Below the pieces are notes generated by a model, which was given only the letters and a program-made list of their open reading frames with translations, was not told where the DNA came from and searched no databases. DNA of 6,572 nucleotides, from positions 1-6,572 of the forward strand of contig JALNWY010000167.1 of the NCBI GenBank assembly GCA_023230665.1, given 5' to 3'. Shown piece by piece: positions 1 to 5,326 of this stretch. Numbering within the stretch: position 1 is the stretch's first letter; each line of letters begins with the position of its first letter. A program made the translations under genes and the position numbers. The DNA is from Deltaproteobacteria bacterium (GTDB lineage Bacteria; Desulfobacterota; Desulfomonilia; UBA1062).

Positions 1-812
1 ACGAACATTGTCCGTATGAAAGCCAAGTGGGAGGAAGAATACCTGGAGTGGAACAGAAGAGATCTTTCCAAGAAGACATACGTGTACATCTGGGCCGATG
101 GGATATACTTCAATGTCCGTCTTGATGACGAGAGATCTCCTGTATCCTGGTAATCATGGCAGCTGATGAGGACGGGAACAAGGAGCTGCTATCGATCACT
201 GATGGATATCGTGAAAGTGAACTCAGTTGGCGTGAGATGCTCCTGGATCTCAAACGTAGAGGTTTGAAGCGTGGTCCTGAGCTTGCCATCGGTGATGGCG
301 CCATGGGTTTTTGGAAGGCCCTCCATGAGGTATTTCCCGGGACACGCTCACAGCGTTGCTGGGTGCACAAGACAGCGAACATCTTAGACAAGCTCCCCAC
401 GAGCATGCAGTCGAAGGCAAAGGCTCATATTCATGAGATGTACCGGACAGAGAGCAAAGATGCCGCTTTGAAAGCTTACGATCACTTCGTACAGGTGTAT
501 CGCAGCAAGTATCCCCATGCCGTTGATTGCCTGGGAAAAGACAAGGATGTGCTTTTTCCCTTTTATGATTTCCCGGCTACGCATTGGATACACATCAGGA
601 CGAGCAATCCCATAGAATCAACATTCGGAACGGTGAGACTGAGGACCCATAAGACAAAAGGCTGCGGATCTCGGACAGCTACTCTCACCATGGTCTTCAA
701 ACTGGCCCTGGAGGCCCAGAAAACCTGGAAACGTCTGAAAGGGCATAGCCTAATATCTTTGGTCCTTCAAAGGAAAGTCTTTATCAACGGAGAACTCAAG
801 GAGGCTGCTTAA
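1..812 (+). pseudogene. IS256-family transposase, 5'-partial and frameshifted
   Basis: This is a DDE transposase of the IS256/Mutator family. The first segment reads through YVYIWADGIYFNVRLDDERS and then stops at 151-153. The normal continuation, CILVIMAADEDGNKEL, is in another frame starting near 133, so a net shift of +2 (or -1) lies in TCTCCTGT at about 130-137. The first catalytic Asp is in WADG (codon 97-99), the second in AIGDGAMGFWKAL (294-296) and the Glu in NPIESTFG (615-617). The family signature QRCWVHKTANILDKLP is also present, so only the frameshift breaks the visible part. An ATG at 156 would give a 218-aa product lacking the first Asp, which is unlikely to be a functional transposase. 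A sequencing error could also explain the shift. Confidence 0.88.
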
Positions 813-840
813 CTATGACTCAGGCCGAAGGGCGCCCTCC

Positions 841-863
841 GTCCACAACATTTGACAATACCC
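841..863 (+). repeat. Right terminal inverted repeat of the IS256-type element
   Basis: The sequence starting GTCCACAACATTTGACAATA lies 29 bp after the transposase stop and resembles the right ends of IS256-family elements as recalled. Its partner repeat is outside the window, so pairing is not verified. It contains TTGACA at 852-857, oriented outward toward the methyltransferase gene. Confidence 0.6.
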
Positions 864-888
864 CACATGTTAGTTAAGGATTGTTGTT

Positions 889-1983
889 ATGGATAAAGAA
901 AAATCTAAACCAACGTGCTTAGATTTCTTTGCTGGAAGTGGTCTTGTTGTAGAGGGCTTGAAAGACTTTTTCCAAACCGTCTGGGCGAATGATATTTGCG
1001 AGAAAAAAGCCAAGGTCTTTTGCGCCAACCACGATAAAAAAGTATTCCATCTTGGCTCAATCGAGGATGTAAAAGGCGGTGATTTGCCTTCAGCGCTTTT
1101 GTCATGGGGGAGTTTCCCATGTCAGGATCTTTCATTGGCCGGAAACATGGGCGGGCTATCAAGCTCCCGAAGCGGTTTGGTCTGGCAGTGGCTCCGGGTA
1201 ATGGATGAGCTCTCGAATCGGCCTCCTCTGGCAGTTGCGGAAAATGTCGTCGGTCTGGTGTCCGCAGCGAAGGGAGAGCATTACCGGAAACTCCACAACG
1301 CCTTGGTTGAAAGAGGGTACAAAGTTGGCGCAGTTTTAGTTGACGCTTCCTATTGGGTGCCGCAATCGAGAAAGCGTGTTTTCGTCATTGCCGTGGATGC
1401 CGGGATTCTAACCGAGCAATTTGAAACAGACCACCCGGTCTGGTGCCATTCTGACTCCATCATTCGGGCGGCGGAGGGTTTGCAGAGCTGGGTGTGGTGG
1501 AATCTGCCCAAGCCGCCAGCACGAAAAAAGAAACTTGACGATCTGATCGAATTCTCCGCACCCTGTGATAAACCTGAAAAGCAGGAATGCCTACTGGCAT
1601 TGGTACCGGAGAAGCACCGCGAGAAAATGACAGCCGCCTCCAAAACCGATCGAATAGTTTTCCCAGGCTATAAACGCATCAGGCATGGCCAACAGGTTTT
1701 GGAATTACGTTTCGATGGCGTCGCCGGATGTCTGAGAACGCCAGAAGGAGGCAGCAGCCGCCAATTCTTGGTGATAAAGGATAACGGTTCATTCAGGACC
1801 CGACTCCTTACGGTCAGGGAAGCGGCCGCCCTGATGGGCGCTCCGAAAAATTACAAACTACCCGGTACCTATAACGATGGGTACAAGGCGATGGGCGACG
1901 CCGTCGCCGTTCCGGTGTCCCGCTATCTTGCGGAAAAGCTGCTTTCTCCGCTTGTAGAATTGATAAAGGAAAGAGGTTTCTGA
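889..1983 (+). CDS. DNA (cytosine-5-)-methyltransferase of a type II restriction-modification system
   Basis: A 364-aa cytoplasmic enzyme that transfers a methyl group from S-adenosylmethionine to C5 of cytosine in a specific DNA site. The family motifs appear in order: motif I FAGSG (residues 14-18), motif II WANDIC (32-37), motif IV FPCQ with catalytic Cys78, motif VI ENV (118-120), motif VIII QSRKR (159-163), a target-recognition region roughly 180-270, motif IX around LRTPEGG (282-288) with RLLTVREAAALMG following, and motif X GDAVAVPVS (336-344), where GDAV replaces the commoner GNAV. The length is normal and all key residues are present. AAGGA at 876-880, 8 nt before the ATG, supports the start. 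The stop overlaps the next ATG by one base, so the gene leads an operon with the endonuclease candidate and Vsr. The recognition sequence cannot be read from sequence alone. An orphan Dcm-like role is possible but less likely given the neighbours. Confidence 0.95.
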   Translation: MDKEKSKPTCLDFFAGSGLVVEGLKDFFQTVWANDICEKKAKVFCANHDKKVFHLGSIEDVKGGDLPSALLSWGSFPCQDLSLAGNMGGLSSSRSGLVWQWLRVMDELSNRPPLAVAENVVGLVSAAKGEHYRKLHNALVERGYKVGAVLVDASYWVPQSRKRVFVIAVDAGILTEQFETDHPVWCHSDSIIRAAEGLQSWVWWNLPKPPARKKKLDDLIEFSAPCDKPEKQECLLALVPEKHREKMTAASKTDRIVFPGYKRIRHGQQVLELRFDGVAGCLRTPEGGSSRQFLVIKDNGSFRTRLLTVREAAALMGAPKNYKLPGTYNDGYKAMGDAVAVPVSRYLAEKLLSPLVELIKERGF

Positions 1984-2192
1984 TGTCCTTCAATGAAAAA
2001 CTCAAGGAATTCGCCCAGAAAAACCGCATGAGGGGCAAAGGGCCGCTTAGCGTCGCTTTGGTCGTGACACGCCACGGGAAAAAACTCGGGATGCCGCTTG
2101 ACCCGGAAGCCTTGCTCACCGAGGGCGGCGGACAGGTAATGGGTCTTGGAAAATCAGCGGTGCAGTCTATTCTGAAAGAGCATGGCATTTGA
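1983..2192 (+). CDS. N-terminal part of DUF4928-like restriction endonuclease candidate (split by frameshift)
   Basis: This 69-aa product starts MSFNEKLKEFAQKNRMRGKG. Its ATG shares the final A of the methyltransferase TGA, with AAAGGAAAGAGG just upstream as a ribosome binding site. It resembles the N-terminus of DUF4928-type proteins that I recall next to C5-methyltransferases and Vsr. It ends KEHGI-stop at 2190-2192, exactly where the next frame continues with DLVLAEEGGRTSRGS. Removing one T from the TTT at 2188-2190 would join the two into a single protein of about 308 aa. So this is most likely one gene broken by a one-base insertion or a sequencing error, not a separate small protein. 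The family name is from memory. Confidence 0.7.
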   Translation: MSFNEKLKEFAQKNRMRGKGPLSVALVVTRHGKKLGMPLDPEALLTEGGGQVMGLGKSAVQSILKEHGI

Positions 2193-2910
2193 CCTTGTTT
2201 TGGCCGAGGAAGGCGGACGCACCAGTAGAGGCAGCGTGGGCAACATGCGAAAGTATGTCGTTTTTCTGAATGAGCTTCACGCTTCCGGCCCCATAGATTT
2301 TGAACAGTTGGAATCGTGGTGGATTGAACGTGTGCGAGAGTTTTTCTCGGGCAAGCCTTTCGTTCTGAGGTTCGACGCCTCCAAATCCCTTCGCACCGTG
2401 GTTCGGGATTTGCTTTCGCAAGCCGAAAAACGACAAGCGCAGGCAAATGGCTCGACTTTTGTCGGAACCATGCTGCAACATCTGGTCGGCGCGAAACTGA
2501 ACCTTCTGCTCGACTCGCCCCTCCATCATCACGGCGCGAGCGTTGCTGACGACGTATCAGGCCGGGAGGGTGATTTCATCATAGAAGATGTCTCTATTCA
2601 CGTAACCACCTCCCCGTCTGAAGCGCTCATTCGCAAATGCAGGAGAAATCTCGAAAACGGCATGAAACCCGTCATCATCACCACCTATCGAGGCGCGGTG
2701 TTGGCGGAAGGTCTGGCTGAACAGGCCGACATGGCCGACAGGATTGACGTTTTCGAGGCGGAGCAGTTCATTGCGGGCAACCTGTACGAAATCGGCAAAT
2801 TCGCCCAAATTGGCCGCCGAACCACGGCGGAACAGCTCATCTCCGAATACAACGCCATCGTGGACGAATGCGAAACTGATCCAAGCCTGAGAATTGACGT
2901 ATTCAGATGA
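2182..2910 (+). CDS. C-terminal part of DUF4928-like restriction endonuclease candidate
   Basis: This 242-aa frame overlaps the previous one by 11 bases. Its own ATG at 2182 has no convincing ribosome binding site, and its first three codons (MAF) are probably an artefact of the frame break; the true protein likely enters at GAC 2191. It holds NMRKYVVFLNELH, then HLVGAKLNLLL, and GREGDFIIEDVSIHVT (encoded near 2563-2610). The last resembles the metal-binding core of PD-(D/E)XK-like nucleases, although a clear final Lys is not evident. AEQADMADRIDVFEAEQFIA follows near the C-terminus. Its position between a C5-methyltransferase and vsr makes it the expected restriction enzyme, so cleavage activity is inferred from context and not shown. 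Its end overlaps the vsr ATG by four bases (ATGA). Confidence 0.75.
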   Translation: MAFDLVLAEEGGRTSRGSVGNMRKYVVFLNELHASGPIDFEQLESWWIERVREFFSGKPFVLRFDASKSLRTVVRDLLSQAEKRQAQANGSTFVGTMLQHLVGAKLNLLLDSPLHHHGASVADDVSGREGDFIIEDVSIHVTTSPSEALIRKCRRNLENGMKPVIITTYRGAVLAEGLAEQADMADRIDVFEAEQFIAGNLYEIGKFAQIGRRTTAEQLISEYNAIVDECETDPSLRIDVFR

Positions 2911-3323
2911 CCGATGTTTTCTCGACAGAGAAACGAAGCTGGATTATGAGCCGGGTTCGGAGTCAAGATACAGCCCCAGAAATGAAGGTTCGCTCAATAA
3001 CTCATCGCCTTGGCTATCGTTATCGGCTTCACCGCAAAGACCTTCCTGGCAACCCGGATCTTGTTTTTCCTTCTCGTAAGAAAGTAATTTTCGTTCATGG
3101 GTGCTTTTGGCATGGGCATGACTGTTCCAGAGGCGGGAGGATTCCGAAAGCCAATACTAAATATTGGCAAGGTAAGATCAATAAAAATATTGAAAGAGAC
3201 AAGAAAAATCAGGAGGCGTTACAATCTCTTGGATGGGAAACTCTAATTATTTGGGAGTGCGATCTGAAAGACCCGGATAAGGTAATTCTTTGCATTACTA
3301 AGTACTTGTCTATGGATGGATAG
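2907..3323 (+). CDS. vsr: Very short patch repair endonuclease (Vsr)
   Basis: A 138-aa DNA mismatch endonuclease that nicks beside T in T:G mismatches formed by deamination of 5-methylcytosine, protecting the sites methylated by the partner enzyme. Its numbering matches E. coli Vsr closely: Asp51 in GNPDLVF, then FVHGCFWHGHDC with Phe67, Trp68 and His69, and zinc ligands Cys66, His71, Cys73 and Cys118 (WECDL). The N-terminal RSWIMSRVRSQDTAPE and the GWETLIIWEC core are also typical. Val63 sits where E. coli has Thr63, which is a common variant in the family as recalled. The ATG overlaps the preceding stop (ATGA), implying translational coupling in the restriction-modification operon. The gene is intact. 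An attC site begins two bases after its stop codon, which is typical spacing for an integron-cassette gene. Confidence 0.95.
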   Translation: MTDVFSTEKRSWIMSRVRSQDTAPEMKVRSITHRLGYRYRLHRKDLPGNPDLVFPSRKKVIFVHGCFWHGHDCSRGGRIPKANTKYWQGKINKNIERDKKNQEALQSLGWETLIIWECDLKDPDKVILCITKYLSMDG

Positions 3324-3324
3324 C

Positions 3325-3399
3325 GCATAACAACCGCATCAACGCGGATTGGCAATTCCGCTGTGCTCCATTGCCAGCCGGTTATGCGGAGCGTTAGCT
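3325..3399 (+). other. attC: Integron attC recombination site (59-base element)
   Basis: About 75 bp of imperfect dyad with attC architecture. The outer core sites are GCATAAC (3325-3331) and GTTAGCT (3393-3399). The inner pair is CCGCATCAAC (3334-3343) against GTTATGCGG (3381-3389), perfectly complementary except for one extra C at 3340. That extra base is the extrahelical base that an integrase uses to pick the bottom strand. A further stem, TGGCAAT (3350-3356) with ATTGCCA (3370-3376), forms the apical part. The right core departs from GTTRRRY at one position (GTTAGCT). Recombination would cut between G3393 and T3394. The site closes the cassette carrying vsr and opens the one with the toxin-antitoxin pair. 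The general look is similar to Vibrio-type attC sites. Confidence 0.88.
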
Positions 3400-3421
3400 T
3401 CATGTCTGTTCATACACTCCA

Positions 3422-3450
3422 TTGACAAGTAGTAGCCCATTGGTTACAGT
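3422..3450 (+). promoter_or_regulatory. Sigma-70-type promoter of the toxin-antitoxin cassette
   Basis: A perfect -35 TTGACA (3422-3427) is followed by a 17-nt spacer and a -10 TACAGT (3445-3450). Transcription would start about 6-8 bases later, at or next to the ATG at 3457, so the mRNA may be leaderless or nearly so. The promoter lies within about 60 bp of the attC crossover, as expected for a self-expressed cassette. It may also be the operator region bound by the antitoxin, but no clear dyad operator is visible. Confidence 0.7.
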
Positions 3451-3456
3451 ATGCTT

Positions 3457-3747
3457 ATGATAGAAATCCGCAAAACTGAAGTCTTTGCAAAATGGATTGA
3501 TGAATTGCAGGACATCCGTGCGCGTGCTCGTATCCTTGTCCGGATTGAAAGATTATCTGCCGAAAATCCAGGTGATGTTAAATCAGTTGGTGAGGGTGTT
3601 TCAGAGATGCGTATTGATTATGGACCCGGCTATCGGGTGTACTACAAACAACAGGGTCGTAAGGTGGTAATTCTTCTGGCAGGTGGCGATAAGAAATCAC
3701 AGGCCAAAGATATTAAAACCGCCTTAGGCCTAGCAAGAAACTTATAG
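3457..3747 (+). CDS. RelE/ParE-superfamily toxin, HI1419-type addiction module killer protein
   Basis: A small cytoplasmic toxin of 96 aa from ATG 3457. The frame also has an ATG at 3451, but that lies at or before the expected transcription start, so 3457 (MIEIRKTEVFAKWIDELQ) is preferred. The family pattern is clear: DIRARARILVRIERL, then SVGEGVSEMRIDYGPGYRVY and VVILLAGGDKKSQAKDIKTA, which place it in the HI1419-like killer family of type II toxin-antitoxin systems. Members are thought to be ribosome-dependent mRNA nucleases or related inhibitors; the target of this one is inferred only. The toxin gene precedes the antitoxin gene, as in HigBA-like pairs, and is 9 bases from it. No ribosome binding site fits the start, in keeping with a leaderless message. 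The gene looks intact. Confidence 0.9.
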   Translation: MIEIRKTEVFAKWIDELQDIRARARILVRIERLSAENPGDVKSVGEGVSEMRIDYGPGYRVYYKQQGRKVVILLAGGDKKSQAKDIKTALGLARNL

Positions 3748-3756
3748 GAGTTCATC

Positions 3757-4068
3757 ATGGCTAGAGCGAGAACTAAAACTACAAAATTTGACGTCGCTGA
3801 GCATCTTCGTACACCAGAAGAAATGGCAGCCTACCTTGAAGCTTGCCTTGAAGAATCACATGGTGATGCAACCTTTATTGCCAAAGCTCTTGGCGATATT
3901 GCACGAGCCAAGGGTATGTCACAAGTAGCGCGTGATGCTGGGTTATCCCGTGAAAGCCTTTATAAAGCTCTTTCCGGAGAAAGAAGCCCAGGATTCGATA
4001 CAATATTAAAAGTCTTACAAGCGCTAGGTTTAAAATTGCACGCAGAAGCAATTCAGGCAAATTGTTAA
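3757..4068 (+). CDS. XRE-type antitoxin, HI1420-type addiction module antidote protein
   Basis: A 103-aa DNA-binding antitoxin that should neutralise the toxin encoded just upstream and repress the shared promoter. The N-terminal part, KFDVAEHLRTPEEMAAYLEA (residues 10-29), is the hallmark of the HI1420-like antidote family. A Cro/C1-type helix-turn-helix covers roughly residues 54-73 (MSQVARDAGLSRESLYKALS), followed by FDTILKVLQALGLKL. AGGAG overlaps the toxin stop codon and lies six bases before the ATG, giving efficient coupled translation so that antitoxin stays in excess. The gene is intact. The decayed attC-like hairpin starts within a few bases of its stop, as expected for the last gene of a cassette. 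Confidence 0.93.
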   Translation: MARARTKTTKFDVAEHLRTPEEMAAYLEACLEESHGDATFIAKALGDIARAKGMSQVARDAGLSRESLYKALSGERSPGFDTILKVLQALGLKLHAEAIQANC

Positions 4069-4069
4069 A

Positions 4070-4125
4070 GCCAACCATTCAATCCAGTGGACCGGGGCTT
4101 CGCCCCAGCCACTGATCTCAATCGT
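4070..4125 (+). other. Decayed or interrupted attC-like site
   Basis: GCCAAC (4070-4075) sits where a left core site should be, two bases after the antitoxin stop. A long imperfect hairpin follows: CAGTGG pairs with CCACTG, the inner GGGGC pairs with GCCCC around a TTC loop, and the outer arms (CATTCAAT against ATCTCAAT) pair partly with a bulged base. An attC would end in GTTRRRY, but after CGT (4123-4125) the sequence changes into a group II intron-like stretch, so the right core is missing. Read alone it could instead be a terminator-like stem-loop, though no T-run follows. The attC reading is supported by the intact attC at the other end of the same cassette. Confidence 0.5.
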
Positions 4126-4262
4126 ATGTGCCAGGCATGGCGCAGAGCTAGCGAGGTGAAAGTCCTTGCGCCAGGTAGCGGAGCCGAAGGCTAGGAGAAG
4201 GGCAAGGGCGTCATCGTATTGAGAGTGACACCAGCAATGGAGGCAGGTGTTACGGATCATGT
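4124..4262 (+). mobile_element. Group II intron 5' fragment (domain I), probably class IIC-like
   Basis: The stretch reads GTGCCAGGCATGG, then GAGGTGAAAGTCC, GCCGAAGGCTAGG and GGGCAAGGGCGTC. These follow the order and spacing of conserved 5'-end and domain I segments in bacterial group IIC introns as I recall them (GTGYGCCCGGCATGG ... GGGTGAGAGTCCC ... GCAAGGGTGTCC). No reverse transcriptase frame, domain V or 3' splice site is found downstream, so only about 140 bp remain. The exact first base (4124-4126) and last base are uncertain. Class IIC introns favour sites just after stem-loops and a subgroup targets attC, which fits the hairpin immediately upstream. A different structured RNA is possible, but the motif series makes an intron the best reading. 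Confidence 0.6.
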
Positions 4263-4472
4263 TTGGAAGATTGAGGAAATACTGAATTTGTAATTTTCTA
4301 TAACCCTTCATAAATATTAAATATATTAATTTTTACAAAAAAATATTCGATAAAGTCTATTGACAATTGTGCCGAATAAACACAATATGAATTCTTAAAG
4401 AAATAAAATATATGAGAAACCAAACACAGCAACGATGCATCAATAATTTAAGAAGTACCTTATAGTGACGTT
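4263..4472. other. AT-rich intergenic segment without a clear gene
   Basis: This stretch is markedly richer in A and T than the DNA to its left, marking a change of origin after the intron fragment. It contains a candidate promoter (4360-4388) and an open frame of 17 codons (ATG 4412 to TAG 4463-4465, MRNQTQQRCINNLRSTL) with no strong ribosome binding site. Nothing else is recognisable. Confidence 0.6.
4360..4388 (+). promoter_or_regulatory. Candidate sigma-70 promoter for the small hypothetical gene
   Basis: A perfect TTGACA -35 (4360-4365) is followed 17 nt later by CAATAT (4383-4388), a weak -10 with three consensus matches. The local AT-richness makes chance matches likely. It would give a leader of about 75 nt before the gene at 4473. 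Confidence 0.35.
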
Positions 4473-4715
4473 ATGAACAGGCTAATTGCAATATGTTCCA
4501 CTTACCTTTTTGCATCATCTGGTTATATTGGAGGGGCTGCACGTTTATTTGATTTCCAGGGTAGCCTTAATATTTACAATGATTCTCCAACAGAGGAGGC
4601 AGCCGACAAAATAGCCTTGTATTGTGACTGGAAAGCTATTGGTGACGATCTTCGGGCCGCCTACAATAAGTACGCAAGTGAGCATGGTGGTCATGAGGTC
4701 GAGCAAAGGTCGTAA
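4473..4715 (+). CDS. Small hypothetical protein (80 aa), upstream partner of the DUF2335 gene
   Basis: An 80-aa product beginning MNRLIAICSTYLFASSGYIG. The N-terminal third is fairly hydrophobic but has GGAARLFDF directly after it and no clear signal peptidase site, so export is doubtful. The C-terminal half is polar and acidic (EEAADKIALYCDWKAIGDDL) and looks like a soluble helix. I have an impression of similar small proteins containing ARLFDF and DWxAxGDDL in other proteobacteria, but cannot name a family. No strong ribosome binding site precedes the ATG. Its last codons overlap by 23 bases the likely start of the broken DUF2335 gene at 4693, suggesting the two were once co-translated. Coding is supported by the even amino acid make-up and by the overlap. 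Confidence 0.6.
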   Translation: MNRLIAICSTYLFASSGYIGGAARLFDFQGSLNIYNDSPTEEAADKIALYCDWKAIGDDLRAAYNKYASEHGGHEVEQRS

Positions 4716-5144
4716 AAAACAAGCACCCCAAAGAAATCAACAGCAATCTTTTTTATAGCTTTTTTATAGGTAGAACAAAAAATAGCAAAGTTTCACCAAG
4801 GCCCACTTCCCTCTCCAGAAATACTCCATCAATATGACCAACTACATCCAGGTGCAGCCGAAATAATCATATCGTTATGGGAGGGCCAGGTTAAGCACAG
4901 GCAGAGTCTTGAAAGGGCTGTCATTGAGTCAGATATTAAAAATTCATCAATTGGAATGGTTTTGGGCTTTATAATTGCCATGACTGGTATTATTTTTGGT
5001 GGCATATGTATTCTTAATGGGCATGAAATTAGCGGTAGTATCTTAGGAGGCGGTTCTTTGACTGGACTCGTTAGTGTATTTGTTTATGGTAGTGTGCAGA
5101 GAAGGAAGGAGAGAGAATCCAAGGTAAAAATGCTTCAAGAATAA
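4693..5144 (+). pseudogene. DUF2335 membrane protein, broken by frameshift/stop
   Basis: The likely start (ATG 4693) gives MRSSKGRKKQAPQRNQQQSF and then stops at 4756-4758. The family core continues in another frame, open from 4770 to 5144: FHQGPLPSPEILHQYDQL, then PGAAEIIISLWEGQVKHRQS, ERAVIESDIK, and two membrane segments (about GMVLGFIIAMTGIIFGG and SGSILGGGSLTGLVSVFVYG) before a basic tail, RRKERESK. GPLPxPE, PGAAE, QxxHR and the two hydrophobic helices are typical of DUF2335 proteins. The only later ATG, at 4956, would make just the 62-aa membrane part. The break coincides with an 11-bp tandem duplication. Removing one copy restores the frame but still leaves a TAG, so at least two lesions, or an unusual start, are needed. 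The family's function is unknown. Confidence 0.75.
4748..4769 (+). repeat. Perfect 11-bp tandem duplication within the DUF2335 gene
   Basis: CTTTTTTATAG occurs twice back to back (4748-4758 and 4759-4769). Eleven bases is not a multiple of three, so gain of one copy shifts the reading frame exactly between the N-terminal and core parts of the DUF2335 gene. Each copy also carries a TAG. Confidence 0.9.
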
Positions 5145-5268
5145 TAACTGCACCTACTAGTAAATTATATTCACAAGCTATCCATCTAAATTAATAATCC
5201 AAGCCGAATCGGAGCTTCGTTCAAAATTTAAACAAAGGGAATATTCCAAACTGACCCACTACCGATTA

Positions 5269-5297
5269 TTGTTGTTTAAGGATATTAATGCTATAAA
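5269..5297 (+). promoter_or_regulatory. Weak candidate promoter for the nucleotidyltransferase pair
   Basis: TTGTTG (5269-5274) and TATAAA (5292-5297) are separated by 17 nt, about 30 bases before the ATG at 5327. The -35 matches only partly, so this is a suggestion based mainly on spacing and the good -10. Confidence 0.3.
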
Positions 5298-5326
5298 ATG
5301 ATTATGATAGTGACAAGAGGTCGATC

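Larger units (their letters stand above)
1..864 (+). mobile_element. IS256-family insertion sequence, 3' part (left end outside window)
   Basis: This is the right-hand portion of an IS256 (Mutator-like) element. It carries most of the transposase catalytic domain, then about 28 bp of non-coding DNA, then an end sequence, TCCACAACATTTGACAATAC, of the type found at IS256-family termini. The left terminus and the transposase N-terminus are off the window, so target-site duplications cannot be tested. The exact outer boundary (about 860-866) is inferred from the repeat. The transposase is frameshifted, so this copy is probably not autonomous. It lies directly upstream of the restriction-modification operon and separates it from whatever preceded it. 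Confidence 0.85.

Noticed and set aside
156..812. A free-standing 218-aa transposase starting at ATG 156
   Set aside because: The codons just before 156 in the same frame continue the transposase family sequence (CILVI), and the first catalytic Asp lies upstream, so the ATG is internal to a frameshifted gene.
1814..2446. 210-codon open frame on the minus strand
   Set aside because: It lies opposite the methyltransferase end and the endonuclease candidate, whose + strand products have clear family motifs. Its translation is rich in Arg, Pro and Ser with no recognisable pattern.
4085..4114. Rho-independent terminator after the toxin-antitoxin pair
   Set aside because: The stem is strong, but no T-run follows. 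Position and outer arm pairing fit an attC remnant better. A terminating effect is still possible.
4030..4311. 93-codon minus-strand open frame across the antitoxin end and intron fragment
   Set aside because: No ribosome binding site or family pattern is seen, and it runs across the attC-like hairpin and structured RNA motifs.
5145..5326. Third attC site between the DUF2335 remnant and the nucleotidyltransferase pair
   Set aside because: GTTGTTTAAGG at the right edge and small dyads such as CGAA/TTCG were examined, but no paired core sites or attC-like arms could be built.
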